Shown here: positions 17,375 through 24,377 of the stretch, in pieces | Position numbering within the stretch: position 1 is the stretch's first letter | Layout of the letters: every line of letters starts with the position of its first letter | Assembly (NCBI RefSeq): GCF_009746625.1 | Contig: NZ_VWXL01000089.1 | Location: 1-43,252 of the forward strand | Reading direction: 5' to 3' | DNA length: 43,252 bases | From: Caproicibacter fermentans | GTDB taxonomy: Bacteria; Bacillota; Clostridia; Oscillospirales; Acutalibacteraceae | The notes under the pieces: model-generated | The model's input: only the letters and a program-made list of their open reading frames with translations | Told to the model about the DNA's origin: nothing | The model's database searches: none | Program-made: the position numbers and the translations under genes

Positions 17375-18571
17375 ATGGAGGTAGATTTTCTGAAGCAGGC
17401 CGCGCAGGAGATGAAACCATGGCTTTCCCGGACCAGGAGGGACTTTCACATGCATCCCGAACTGGGAAACAAGGAATTTCGGACCAGCCGGATCATTCAG
17501 GATTCTCTGAGTGAATTCGGAATCGATTTTCAGACCTATGAAGACAGCACCGCGGTTGTCGGGCTGATTTGCGGGGCCCACGAGGGGAAAACCGTGGCGA
17601 TTCGCGCGGATATGGACGCTCTTCCGATTCAGGAGGAAAACGAGGTGCCGTATCGATCACTGACTCCGGGCGTGATGCATGCCTGCGGGCACGACGCTCA
17701 TACGGCTGTTCTTCTGGGAACCGCCTGTTTGTTTTCCCAGTACCGCGAACAACTGCACGGCAATATCCGTCTGTTGTTTCAGCCGGCGGAGGAAACCACC
17801 GGCGGGGCGGAGAAAATGGTAACGGCGGGCTGCATGAAAAATCCGGATACGGACTATGTCATCGGCCTTCACGTATCGAGCCATCCGGCCGGAACCATCG
17901 AGATCAGAAAAGGCGCCGTATATGGGGCGAGCGACCAGATTGATATCCGGGTGCTTGGCAAGCAGGCCCACGGGGCTCATCCTGATACCGGGGTAGACGC
18001 AATCGCAATTTCGGCGCAGGTTGTCACGGCTCTGCAGAACCTGGTCAGCCGGAAAATTTCACCGGTCGACTCCGCCGTTTTTACTATTGGCAAGATTCTC
18101 GGCGGAGCACAAAGGAATATCATAGCCGACGAGGTTCAGATGGAAGCGACGCTGAGGACTTTATACCCGGAGACCCGGATATTCGCAAAAGAGCAGATAA
18201 CGAAAATTGCAAAGGGCGTCAGCGCTGCGCTGGGCGGCCGGGCGGAGGTTGATATCCGGGAAAGCTATCACTCCCTGTTCAATACGGACCGGGTGGTGGA
18301 TGTGGTTCGCGGCGCGGCGGCGGAACTTGTCGGCAAAGAAAATTTGCTGGAGGATCCGTTCCCCAGTCTTGGAGTCGAGGATTTTTCATATTTTCTGGAT
18401 GCCGCGCCGGGTGCTTTTTATTGTCTGGGCACAACCAATCCATCCAAGGAAATTACATGGCCGGCCCATTCGTCACGTTTTGACATCGATGAGGACTGCC
18501 TGCCGACCGGCGTTTTGCTGCATATTCTCACGGCGCTTCGTCTTTTAAACGGAGAAGCGGAAGAAACCTGA
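17375..18571 (+). CDS. M20-family amidohydrolase (amino-acid or peptide deacylase)
   Basis: A 398-residue M20D-type metallo-amidohydrolase, of the hippurate/N-acyl-amino-acid hydrolase type. Metal-binding motifs are MHACGHDAHTA (Cys104, His106), FQPAEET (Glu139/Glu140) and GLHVSSHP (His166), with a dimerisation insertion at about 185-300 and a final HSSRFDIDE. It hydrolyses N-acyl or peptide bonds of small amino-acid derivatives; the substrate is not predictable. ATG 17375 has GAGG 9 bases upstream; an in-frame GTG at 17360 lacks a binding site. The gene is 15 bases ahead of the M55 peptidase and probably cotranscribed with it. Confidence 0.9.
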   Translation: MEVDFLKQAAQEMKPWLSRTRRDFHMHPELGNKEFRTSRIIQDSLSEFGIDFQTYEDSTAVVGLICGAHEGKTVAIRADMDALPIQEENEVPYRSLTPGVMHACGHDAHTAVLLGTACLFSQYREQLHGNIRLLFQPAEETTGGAEKMVTAGCMKNPDTDYVIGLHVSSHPAGTIEIRKGAVYGASDQIDIRVLGKQAHGAHPDTGVDAIAISAQVVTALQNLVSRKISPVDSAVFTIGKILGGAQRNIIADEVQMEATLRTLYPETRIFAKEQITKIAKGVSAALGGRAEVDIRESYHSLFNTDRVVDVVRGAAAELVGKENLLEDPFPSLGVEDFSYFLDAAPGAFYCLGTTNPSKEITWPAHSSRFDIDEDCLPTGVLLHILTALRLLNGEAEET

Positions 18572-18586
18572 TTTAGGAGGATTATC

Positions 18587-19384
18587 ATGAAATTGTATCT
18601 CAGCGCGGATATTGAAGGAACCGCGGGCGTTGTTAAATGGTCGGAAACCGAACCGGAAGATCAATATTACCCGTACTTTGCAAACGAGATGACGCAGGAA
18701 GTGCGCTGCGCCTGCGAAGGCGCCATGGAAGCCGGTGTCAACGAAATTCTGGTCAAGGACGCGCACCATACCGCCACCAATATAAATCCCGAAAAGCTGC
18801 CTGAAATTGTTAAGATCATGCGCGGCTGGACGCGAGGCCCGCAGGAGATGATGGCCGGTGTTGACGGCGGTTTCGATGCTGCCGCAATGGTTGGGTACCA
18901 CAGCGCGAGCGGGACAAATGGGAACCCTCTGGCGCATACGATGAACACCCAGAACGAATCTGTTACCTTAAATGGGCGGCTTGCCAGCGAATTCATGATC
19001 AACGCATACACGGCGGCGTATTATAAAGTGCCTGTCGTATTTGTCAGCGGGGACCGGTCTTTGTGCGAAAGCGCGAAGAAGCTGATTCCGTCCATCACTG
19101 CCGTACCTGTCAGCGAAGGAATCGGCAATGCTTCCGTATCCCTGCATCCGGCCGCGGCGCAGGGAGCCATCCGGAAGGGTATGCTTCAGGCCATGCAGGG
19201 GGACCTTTCCGAATGCCTGTTGAAGCTTCCGGAATCCTTTGAGGTTTCGATTCTGTTTCATGTACATGACAAGGCCTATTATGCGTCCTATTATCCGGGC
19301 GCCCGGTCGGATGGCTTGAAAACGGTCACCTTTCACGCTTCAGATTATTTTGAGGTGCTTCGTTTTCTTCTGTTTGTTCTGTAA
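18587..19384 (+). CDS. M55-family D-aminopeptidase (DppA-like)
   Basis: A 265-residue zinc peptidase of family M55. The metal and active-site residues known from Bacillus DppA are in place: Asp8 and Glu10 (SADIEGTAG), His60 (VKDAHHT), His105 (GYHSASG) and Glu135 (LASEFMINA). DppA releases N-terminal D-amino acids from D-Ala-D-Ala and D-Ala-Gly-Gly. TAGGAGG lies 7 bases before the ATG. With the M20 hydrolase in front, and lysozyme and LD-carboxypeptidase genes upstream, a role in using cell-wall peptides is likely. Confidence 0.92.
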   Translation: MKLYLSADIEGTAGVVKWSETEPEDQYYPYFANEMTQEVRCACEGAMEAGVNEILVKDAHHTATNINPEKLPEIVKIMRGWTRGPQEMMAGVDGGFDAAAMVGYHSASGTNGNPLAHTMNTQNESVTLNGRLASEFMINAYTAAYYKVPVVFVSGDRSLCESAKKLIPSITAVPVSEGIGNASVSLHPAAAQGAIRKGMLQAMQGDLSECLLKLPESFEVSILFHVHDKAYYASYYPGARSDGLKTVTFHASDYFEVLRFLLFVL

Positions 19385-19395
19385 AGATTCATACA

Positions 19396-19429
19396 CTGAG
19401 GCCGCCGGAATCGCTTCCGGCGGCCTCAG
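19396..19429 (+). terminator. GC-rich perfect hairpin between convergent genes
   Basis: A perfect 15-bp stem (CTGAGGCCGCCGGAA and its complement) with a TCGC loop lies 11 bases after the M55 stop codon. Neither side has a clear T-tract, so termination efficiency is uncertain. The symmetry would serve both the M55 gene and the convergent comM gene. Confidence 0.65.
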
Positions 19430-19441
19430 ACCGTCAATAAA

Positions 19442-19488
19442 GTCGCACAGCCGTAAAATTGCGTTTTACTTGCGGCGTTGGCTGCGAC
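19442..19488 (+). other. Second foldable element between M55 and comM genes
   Basis: GTCGCA...GCC at 19442-19452 can pair with GGCTGCGAC at 19480-19488 (9 bp with a 2-base bulge), enclosing a GTAAAA/TTTTAC hairpin with a TTGCG loop. Together with the hairpin just upstream, most of the 169-base gap is foldable. It matches no RNA family that I recognise and could be a dispersed repeat or a 3' UTR structure. Confidence 0.35.
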
Positions 19489-19553
19489 CGAGAGAATGTT
19501 CCCTTCCTTGCGGTACGAAACCTTCCGGCTGTGCCGGGAGTGACTTTCCCTGA

Positions 19554-21086
19554 TTAAAGTTCCTTTAGCCAATATTTTCGATCAAGGCTGCGGTATTGCA
19601 CCGCTTCCGCCACATGGGCGGATTCGATGGCGTCACTGCCGTCCAGGTCCGCGATCGTTCGGCAGACCTTTAAAATCCTGTCGTAAGCCCTGGCCGAAAG
19701 CCCGAGGCGGTCGAAAGCTTTTTTCAAAAGATTGCGGCCGGGATCGCTCAGACGGCAGAATTCGTGCAGCCGGTCCGGCCTGATTCTTGCGTTGCAGGTG
19801 ATGCCGGTGCCGCGAAAGCGGTCGTTCTGGATTCGGCGGGCGGCGTTTACCCGGGTCCGGATTGATTCGGAGCTTTCCTCCGTGACGCGGGAGTCCAGCT
19901 GTTCAAATTCGACGGGGGGAACTTCAATGTGCAGATCAAGGCGGTCAAGCAGAGGACCGGAAACCCGTGAAAGATAGCGGGAAACGGCCTGCGGCGAACA
20001 GGTGCACCGGCGCGTCGGGTGACCGAAATAGCCGCAGGGGCATGGATTCATTGCCGCGACAAACATGACGGAGCAGGGATAGCTGACCGTGCCGCCGACC
20101 CGTGAAATCGTTACGGTTCCGTTTTCGATCGGCTGGCGAAGAACCTCCATGGAGCTTCGTGAGAATTCAGGCAGTTCGTCAAGAAAGAGCACGCCGTTGT
20201 GCGCCAGTGAAATTTCACCGGGCTTTGGGATGCTTCCGCCGCCGGAAAGGCCCGCGGGGGACACCGTGTGGTGCGGAGAGCGAAACGGCCTGACCTGAAC
20301 CAGCGAAACACCGGGTGGGAGAGTCCCCGCGATGGAATGAATCTTGGTTGTCTCGATTGTTTCCTCGAAGGTCATTTCTGGAAGGATGGAAGGAATCCTG
20401 CGGGCCAGCATGCTTTTTCCGGAACCGGGCGGACCGATCAGCAGGGCGTTGTGCCCGCCCGCGGCGGCAATTTCCAGGGCCCGTTTTGCTTCTTCCTGGC
20501 CGCGGACGTCCGCGAAATCCGGGCAGTTCTGCGGATTGCCGCACTCGGCGGGAGAGGGCTGCGCGGGCGCGATCTGCCCGCCGCCGTTCAGGTGTTTGAG
20601 CAGTTGGGGAAGATCCGTGACGGGATAAACCTCGATTCCCTGGATTACCGCCCCTTCGGCGGCGTTTTGCTTCGGTACGAAAAAGCGCCTGAAACCCTCC
20701 TGCCGCGCGCGTATCGTCATGGGAAGAATACCGCGTACGGGCCTGAGCTCCCCGGTCAGGGACAGTTCCCCGATAAAAACGCTTCCCTCAAGGTCCGCGG
20801 CAAGCTGGCTGCTGGCTTTCATCAGGGCAATAAACAGCGGCAGGTCATAAATCGGGCCTTCCTTACGCTTATCGGCCGGGGCAAGATTTACCGTTATTTT
20901 ACTGACGGGAAAATCGAATCCGCAGTTTTTCATCGCGGACCTGACCCGGTCGCGGGATTCCTTGACCGCCGCATCCGGAAGTCCAACCACTTCAAAGGAG
21001 GGCAGACCCGAAGACAGGTCCGCCTCCACCTCCACAGGGAATGAATCCATGCCGTACAGTCCCATGCTGTATAAATGCGAAACCAC
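19554..21086 (-). CDS. comM: YifB/ComM-family Mg-chelatase-like AAA+ ATPase
   Basis: A 510-residue protein of full length. The N-terminal ChlI/Lon-protease-like fold covers residues 1-170 and the AAA+ core about 190-390, with Walker A GPPGSGKSML and Walker B GVLFLDELPEF. A C-terminal Mg_chelatase_C helical domain covers about 400-510, and a CPCGYFGHPTRRCTCS loop carries several cysteines. In Vibrio and Haemophilus ComM is a branch-migration helicase that aids natural transformation; its role in Firmicutes is less clear. The start is a GTG at 21086 behind a GGGGG stretch. The gene is convergent with the M55 gene and divergent from the sigma-factor gene. Confidence 0.93.
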   Translation of the reverse strand: MVSHLYSMGLYGMDSFPVEVEADLSSGLPSFEVVGLPDAAVKESRDRVRSAMKNCGFDFPVSKITVNLAPADKRKEGPIYDLPLFIALMKASSQLAADLEGSVFIGELSLTGELRPVRGILPMTIRARQEGFRRFFVPKQNAAEGAVIQGIEVYPVTDLPQLLKHLNGGGQIAPAQPSPAECGNPQNCPDFADVRGQEEAKRALEIAAAGGHNALLIGPPGSGKSMLARRIPSILPEMTFEETIETTKIHSIAGTLPPGVSLVQVRPFRSPHHTVSPAGLSGGGSIPKPGEISLAHNGVLFLDELPEFSRSSMEVLRQPIENGTVTISRVGGTVSYPCSVMFVAAMNPCPCGYFGHPTRRCTCSPQAVSRYLSRVSGPLLDRLDLHIEVPPVEFEQLDSRVTEESSESIRTRVNAARRIQNDRFRGTGITCNARIRPDRLHEFCRLSDPGRNLLKKAFDRLGLSARAYDRILKVCRTIADLDGSDAIESAHVAEAVQYRSLDRKYWLKEL

Positions 21087-21187
21087 TCTGCAGCCCCCTT
21101 TTTTGACAATAACAAATTCATTATACCCATTTCGGTAAAAATCCGCAATAGAATTCTGATCCGGAACAGACGTTTCGAAGAATTACA

Positions 21188-21216
21188 TTGACTTCTTGAC
21201 CGGCGTAAGGTATGAT
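21188..21216 (+). promoter_or_regulatory. Promoter of the sigma-factor gene
   Basis: TTGACT (21188-21193), 17 bases and TATGAT (21211-21216) form a strong vegetative promoter about 40 bases ahead of the sigma-factor start. Confidence 0.72.
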
Positions 21217-21255
21217 GAGAGCATATGAAAGTGATGTATCATGAGGTGTTTTGCC

Positions 21256-21855
21256 TTGGCAGTTCCGAACCGTACGCCGCTAACCGATTTTTCAGACGGC
21301 CAGTTGGCCGTTCTTGTTAAGGATGGCGATTCAGACGCCTTTGCCGAACTGACGGCGCGGTATATGTCTCTCATCCGCTATAAATCCGCGCCGTTTCATT
21401 CCGCACAGCTGGAAACGGACGACCTGTGCCAGGAGGGCCTGGTTGGCCTTTACAACGCGGCGCGCACCTACAATTCCGCCAACGGAGCCGCGTTTAAGAC
21501 CTACGCAGGCACTTGCATAGCAAATCGCATGATTATGGCTTACCGCTCTGCGCTGAGCAGAAAAAATGAACCGCTGAGCAATTTTGTGTCGCTCAGCGAC
21601 GGCGAACATTCCGGTCTGGAACTGCCGGTCGGCGGTTGGGACCCTGAGACTCTGCTTGCCAGCAGCGAAGGCGTGGGCCAGTTGTGGGAAAAAATCAGGT
21701 CCGTCCTGTCGGAACGGGAACTCCGTGTGCTGCGCCTCTATTTGAGCGGCTACAGCTATGCCGAAATAGCGGCAAAACTGGCCATAACGGCTAAGGCGGC
21801 CGATAATGCTCTGCAGCGCGCCAGAATCAAGCTGAAAAGCCGTTTTAACGGCTGA
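21256..21855 (+). CDS. RNA polymerase sigma factor, SigH-like
   Basis: A 199-residue sigma-70 family protein. Region 2 covers about residues 12-100 and contains DDLCQEGLVGLYNAARTY and FKTYAGTCIANRMIMAYRSA, which resemble SigH of Bacillus. Region 4 covers about 145-197, with the helix-turn-helix YSYAEIAAKLAITAKAADNAL. No region 1 or 3 is evident. SigH controls early sporulation and competence genes in Firmicutes, but another small alternative sigma is possible. A TTG at 21256 with GAGGTG 6-7 bases upstream is preferred; an ATG at 21241 is in frame but has a poor binding site. It is immediately followed by a tRNA-like sequence. Confidence 0.82.
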   Translation: MAVPNRTPLTDFSDGQLAVLVKDGDSDAFAELTARYMSLIRYKSAPFHSAQLETDDLCQEGLVGLYNAARTYNSANGAAFKTYAGTCIANRMIMAYRSALSRKNEPLSNFVSLSDGEHSGLELPVGGWDPETLLASSEGVGQLWEKIRSVLSERELRVLRLYLSGYSYAEIAAKLAITAKAADNALQRARIKLKSRFNG

Positions 21856-21862
21856 ACGATAT

Positions 21863-21925
21863 GCCCGGGTAGCTTAAGCAGAGCGTTGATTATCAAAGGC
21901 GGCGGTTCGAATCCGTCTCAGGGCA
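21863..21925 (+). pseudogene. Shrunken tRNA-like element without an anticodon
   Basis: The 63 bases fold partly as a tRNA. A 7-bp acceptor (GCCCGGG with TCAGGGC, one mismatch and one G-U) is followed by a 4-bp D stem (GCTT/GAGC) with only a 5-base loop, then a 4-bp anticodon-arm remnant TTGA-TTA-TCAA. The T arm is normal (GGCGG-TTCGAAT-CCGTC). The D-loop GG and the whole seven-base anticodon loop are missing, and no CCA is encoded. It resembles a tRNA of the elongator-Met type that lost about ten bases; that ancestry is inference. It lies between the sigma-factor stop and the zinc-ribbon start, so it would be transcribed in the mRNA. Confidence 0.6.
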
Positions 21926-21948
21926 ATTTATTAAAGCGAGGTAACAAC

Positions 21949-22233
21949 ATGTACCAGGACAAAACTCTTATCTGCAAAGACTGCGGCAACGAATTCGTAT
22001 TCACTGCCGGAGAACAGGAATTCTACGCATCCAAGGGCCTGATGAACGAGCCGCAGAGATGTAAAGCCTGCCGCGACGCCTACAAGAACAGACAAAAACC
22101 TGAAAGGACCATGTATACCGCCGTTTGTGCCTCCTGCGGCAAGGAATGCAAAGTTCCGTTTCAGCCGCGCGAAGACCGTCCGGTTTACTGCAGCGACTGC
22201 TTTTCCAAGAAAAGAGACCAGAGAAGATACTAA
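21949..22233 (+). CDS. Small zinc-ribbon protein
   Basis: A 94-residue protein with three cysteine pairs: CKDC (residues 9-12), CKAC (about 38-41) and CASC followed by CSDC near the end. The first half matches the probable zinc-ribbon domain found in many short Clostridial proteins, and the second is a CxxC...CxxC finger with a basic tail (KKRDQRRY). The function is unknown; zinc binding and nucleic-acid contact are plausible. ATG 21949 has GAGG upstream. It follows the tRNA-like element by 23 bases and ends in a strong terminator. Confidence 0.85.
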   Translation: MYQDKTLICKDCGNEFVFTAGEQEFYASKGLMNEPQRCKACRDAYKNRQKPERTMYTAVCASCGKECKVPFQPREDRPVYCSDCFSKKRDQRRY

Positions 22234-22266
22234 AAAAATGCAGCGGAATATCCGCTGCATTTTTTT
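22233..22266 (+). terminator. Bidirectional terminator
   Basis: A 15-bp A-tract/T-tract stem with the GC core TGCAGCGGA and an ATA loop starts at the zinc-ribbon stop codon and ends in six T residues. The A-tract on the other side makes it work equally for the convergent thioesterase gene. Confidence 0.92.
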
Positions 22267-22269
22267 ATA

Positions 22270-22749
22270 TCAGTAAGATTCCAGCCTGCGCTGCTTTCTC
22301 AGATCGCGGCGTTTTTTCCCCGCTTCCCACTCGGCTTCCTCTTCCGGCGTGTCGCAGATCAGCCCGGGCACGGGAGTCGGTCTTCCGTTTTCATCCAGCG
22401 CCACCAGCACCAGATATGCGGTGTTGACCAGCTTGCGCTCGCCGGAAAGCTCTTCAACGTAACTGTCCACGCGGACTTCCATGGAGGTCCTGCCGACATA
22501 GGTCATCTTTCCGTGAAGGACGACGACGTTGTTCGCATAGACCGGGGATTTAAACTGCAGGCTGTCGATTTCCGCCGTCGTTACGTTTCGCGCGGAATGC
22601 CTGCGCGCGACGGCGCCCGCTACAATGTCGATCCAGGAGACGAGTTCGCCGCCGAACAGGCGTTTCTGCGAGTTTAAATGAGAATAAAAAACGGGCTGAA
22701 TCTGCTCCGTTACCGAGTCCGACACATGTTTCGCATTACATTCGCCCAT
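22270..22749 (-). CDS. Hotdog-fold acyl-CoA thioesterase
   Basis: A 159-residue single hotdog domain of the YciA/BACH acyl-CoA hydrolase family. The catalytic-region motif is NSQKRLFGGELVSWIDIVAG, followed by the strand RNVTTAEIDSLQFKSPVYANN typical of the family. It hydrolyses acyl-CoA thioesters in the cytoplasm; chain-length preference cannot be predicted. The C-terminal tail is basic and glutamate-rich. It is convergent with the zinc-ribbon gene and divergent from ispD. Confidence 0.9.
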   Translation of the reverse strand: MGECNAKHVSDSVTEQIQPVFYSHLNSQKRLFGGELVSWIDIVAGAVARRHSARNVTTAEIDSLQFKSPVYANNVVVLHGKMTYVGRTSMEVRVDSYVEELSGERKLVNTAYLVLVALDENGRPTPVPGLICDTPEEEAEWEAGKKRRDLRKQRRLESY

Positions 22750-22827
22750 AGTAACTCCACCATTTCTTTTTTTATATCATATCCTGTTTCAGCTGATTTT
22801 TCAACTGCCGGCGTTTTGGTATCCCGC

Positions 22828-22856
22828 TTGCGGGAGGAAGAAAAAATGCTTATAAT
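22828..22856 (+). promoter_or_regulatory. Promoter of ispD-ispF
   Basis: TTGCGG (22828-22833), 17 bases and TATAAT (22851-22856), 24 bases ahead of the ispD start. The predicted leader is short (about 18 bases) and still includes the ribosome binding site. Confidence 0.6.
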
Positions 22857-22880
22857 AAAATGGATTTGGGGGAATTCAAT

Positions 22881-23594
22881 ATGGCTGATCATTCAGCGGA
22901 AAAATGCTGCGCGATTATCGCGGCCGCCGGCCGGTCCACCCGAATGGGCGGCGATAGTTCCAAACAGTTTCTTCCGCTTCTGGGCGTGCCCGCCATCGTC
23001 AGAACCCTATGGGCGTTTGACCGCGCTTCTGAAGTGGGACGGGTCATTGTCGTTTGCCGCGGAGAGGACCTTGAACAGATGAAAGGCTGCATCGAGCGGT
23101 ATCGGGTTCAAAAGGTGACCGCGGTTCTGCGGGGCGGCGGCACACGGCAGGAATCCGTTTCCATCGGTGTTCGGGCGGTTCCTGCGGCCGTAGGTTGTGT
23201 TGCCGTACACGACGGCGCCAGGCCGCTGATAACGCCGGATGAAATTAACGCATGCGTCGGTGACGCATTCCGGTGCGGCGCTTCCGCACTGGGTACGCCG
23301 CTGAAAGACACCGTAAAAAAAATTGATTTGTCGCAATGCGTTCTTTCCACGCCCGCAAGAGAGTGCCTTTGGGCGGTTCAGACGCCGCAGGTGTTTCATC
23401 TGGATCTTTATCGGCAGGCGCTTGCAAAAGCTCAGGCGGACGGGAAAGACTATACCGATGACTGTCAGCTGGTGGAGCAAATCGGGATCAGGGTCCATCT
23501 TTGCAGGGGCAGCTACGAAAATATCAAGCTGACGACCGAAGAGGACCTTGCGGTTGCGGAAGCAATCCTGAAAAAAAGGGAGGCGGGAATTTGA
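22881..23594 (+). CDS. ispD: 2-C-methyl-D-erythritol 4-phosphate cytidylyltransferase
   Basis: A 237-residue nucleotidyltransferase with the signature [14 protein letters not shown] and the lysine-containing SKQFLPLLG, followed by [11 protein letters not shown] and the C-terminal [14 protein letters not shown]. It transfers CMP to methylerythritol phosphate in the non-mevalonate isoprenoid pathway. ATG 22881, with GGGGG 8 bases before it, is preferred to the ATG at 22860, which has no binding site. Its TGA stop overlaps the TTG start of ispF. Confidence 0.94.
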   Translation: MADHSAEKCCAIIAAAGRSTRMGGDSSKQFLPLLGVPAIVRTLWAFDRASEVGRVIVVCRGEDLEQMKGCIERYRVQKVTAVLRGGGTRQESVSIGVRAVPAAVGCVAVHDGARPLITPDEINACVGDAFRCGASALGTPLKDTVKKIDLSQCVLSTPARECLWAVQTPQVFHLDLYRQALAKAQADGKDYTDDCQLVEQIGIRVHLCRGSYENIKLTTEEDLAVAEAILKKREAGI

Positions 23595-24082
23595 GAATCG
23601 GTCAGGGGTATGACGTCCATAGGATGGTTCAGGGGCGCCGACTGATCCTGGGCGGTGTGGAAATCCCCTGTGAAAAGGGGCTTTTCGGCCATTCCGACGC
23701 GGACGTTCTGATCCACGCCGTAATGGACGCGCTGCTCGGCGCGGCGGCGCTCGGGGATATCGGCGCGCTTTTTCCGGACAGCGACCCCGCGTTTCAAAAC
23801 GCGGACAGCATCCTGCTGCTTCAAAAGGTCTGCGGATTACTGAAAGAAAAAAGATATCACATTGTGAATCTCGATTCCACCGTGATTGCGCAGGCGCCCA
23901 GACTGAGCCCCTTCGTTCCGCGGATGAGAGAACGGATCGCCGCCGCCTGTGAAATTTCGGTTGACCGCGTCAGCGTCAAGGCCACCACGGAAGAACGCCT
24001 CGGGTTTACCGGGGCGGGAAAGGGAATCGCGGCGCAGGCCGTATGCCTGATTGATTCCGCTGTTCCGAATGAAATGAGATAA
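23591..24082 (+). CDS. ispF: 2-C-methyl-D-erythritol 2,4-cyclodiphosphate synthase
   Basis: A 163-residue enzyme with the metal-binding residues of [11 protein letters not shown] (Asp8, His10) and the downstream [19 protein letters not shown], plus the C-terminal [20 protein letters not shown]. It cyclises the CDP-methylerythritol phosphate product to the 2,4-cyclodiphosphate two steps after IspD. The start is a TTG at 23591 within TTGA, overlapping the ispD stop by four bases, so translation is coupled. GGAGGCGGG lies just upstream. Confidence 0.94.
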   Translation: MRIGQGYDVHRMVQGRRLILGGVEIPCEKGLFGHSDADVLIHAVMDALLGAAALGDIGALFPDSDPAFQNADSILLLQKVCGLLKEKRYHIVNLDSTVIAQAPRLSPFVPRMRERIAAACEISVDRVSVKATTEERLGFTGAGKGIAAQAVCLIDSAVPNEMR

Positions 24083-24146
24083 AGTCAAATAATCAAACGG
24101 CTTTCCACAGCATATTCTGTTAGTAAATAACAGAGGGGTGATTGTT

Positions 24147-24377
24147 GTGGGCAAGCCGTTAATCATAGTTGGTTCCATCACAAATGCCATCAAAAGCCGC
24201 AACATCCTGGCGTGGATGGGGATTCGTTCCTATGTGGAAAGAACGCCCCGCAGCGGACCGAACGGCGGCTGCGGGTACAGCATATACGTTCCGGAGCGCA
24301 CCGATGAGGCGGAGGATATTCTGATCCGCTACGGGATCAGGGTCGGCGGACGCGCGGAAAGAGGGGACGCATCTTGA
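24147..24377 (+). CDS. DUF3343 small protein, putative sulfur/selenium carrier
   Basis: A 76-residue protein matching the DUF3343 pattern: an N-terminal strand-helix (LIIVGSITNAIKSRNILAWM) followed by a proline-containing loop and the conserved cysteine in NGGCGYSIYV. Family members have been proposed as Se- or S-carrier-like proteins and are often encoded next to class V aminotransferases. A GTG at 24147 with GAGGGG 8 bases upstream is chosen; an in-frame GTG at 24138 is too close to that site. It overlaps the following aminotransferase gene by four bases (TTGA). The function remains unproven. Confidence 0.78.
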   Translation: MGKPLIIVGSITNAIKSRNILAWMGIRSYVERTPRSGPNGGCGYSIYVPERTDEAEDILIRYGIRVGGRAERGDAS

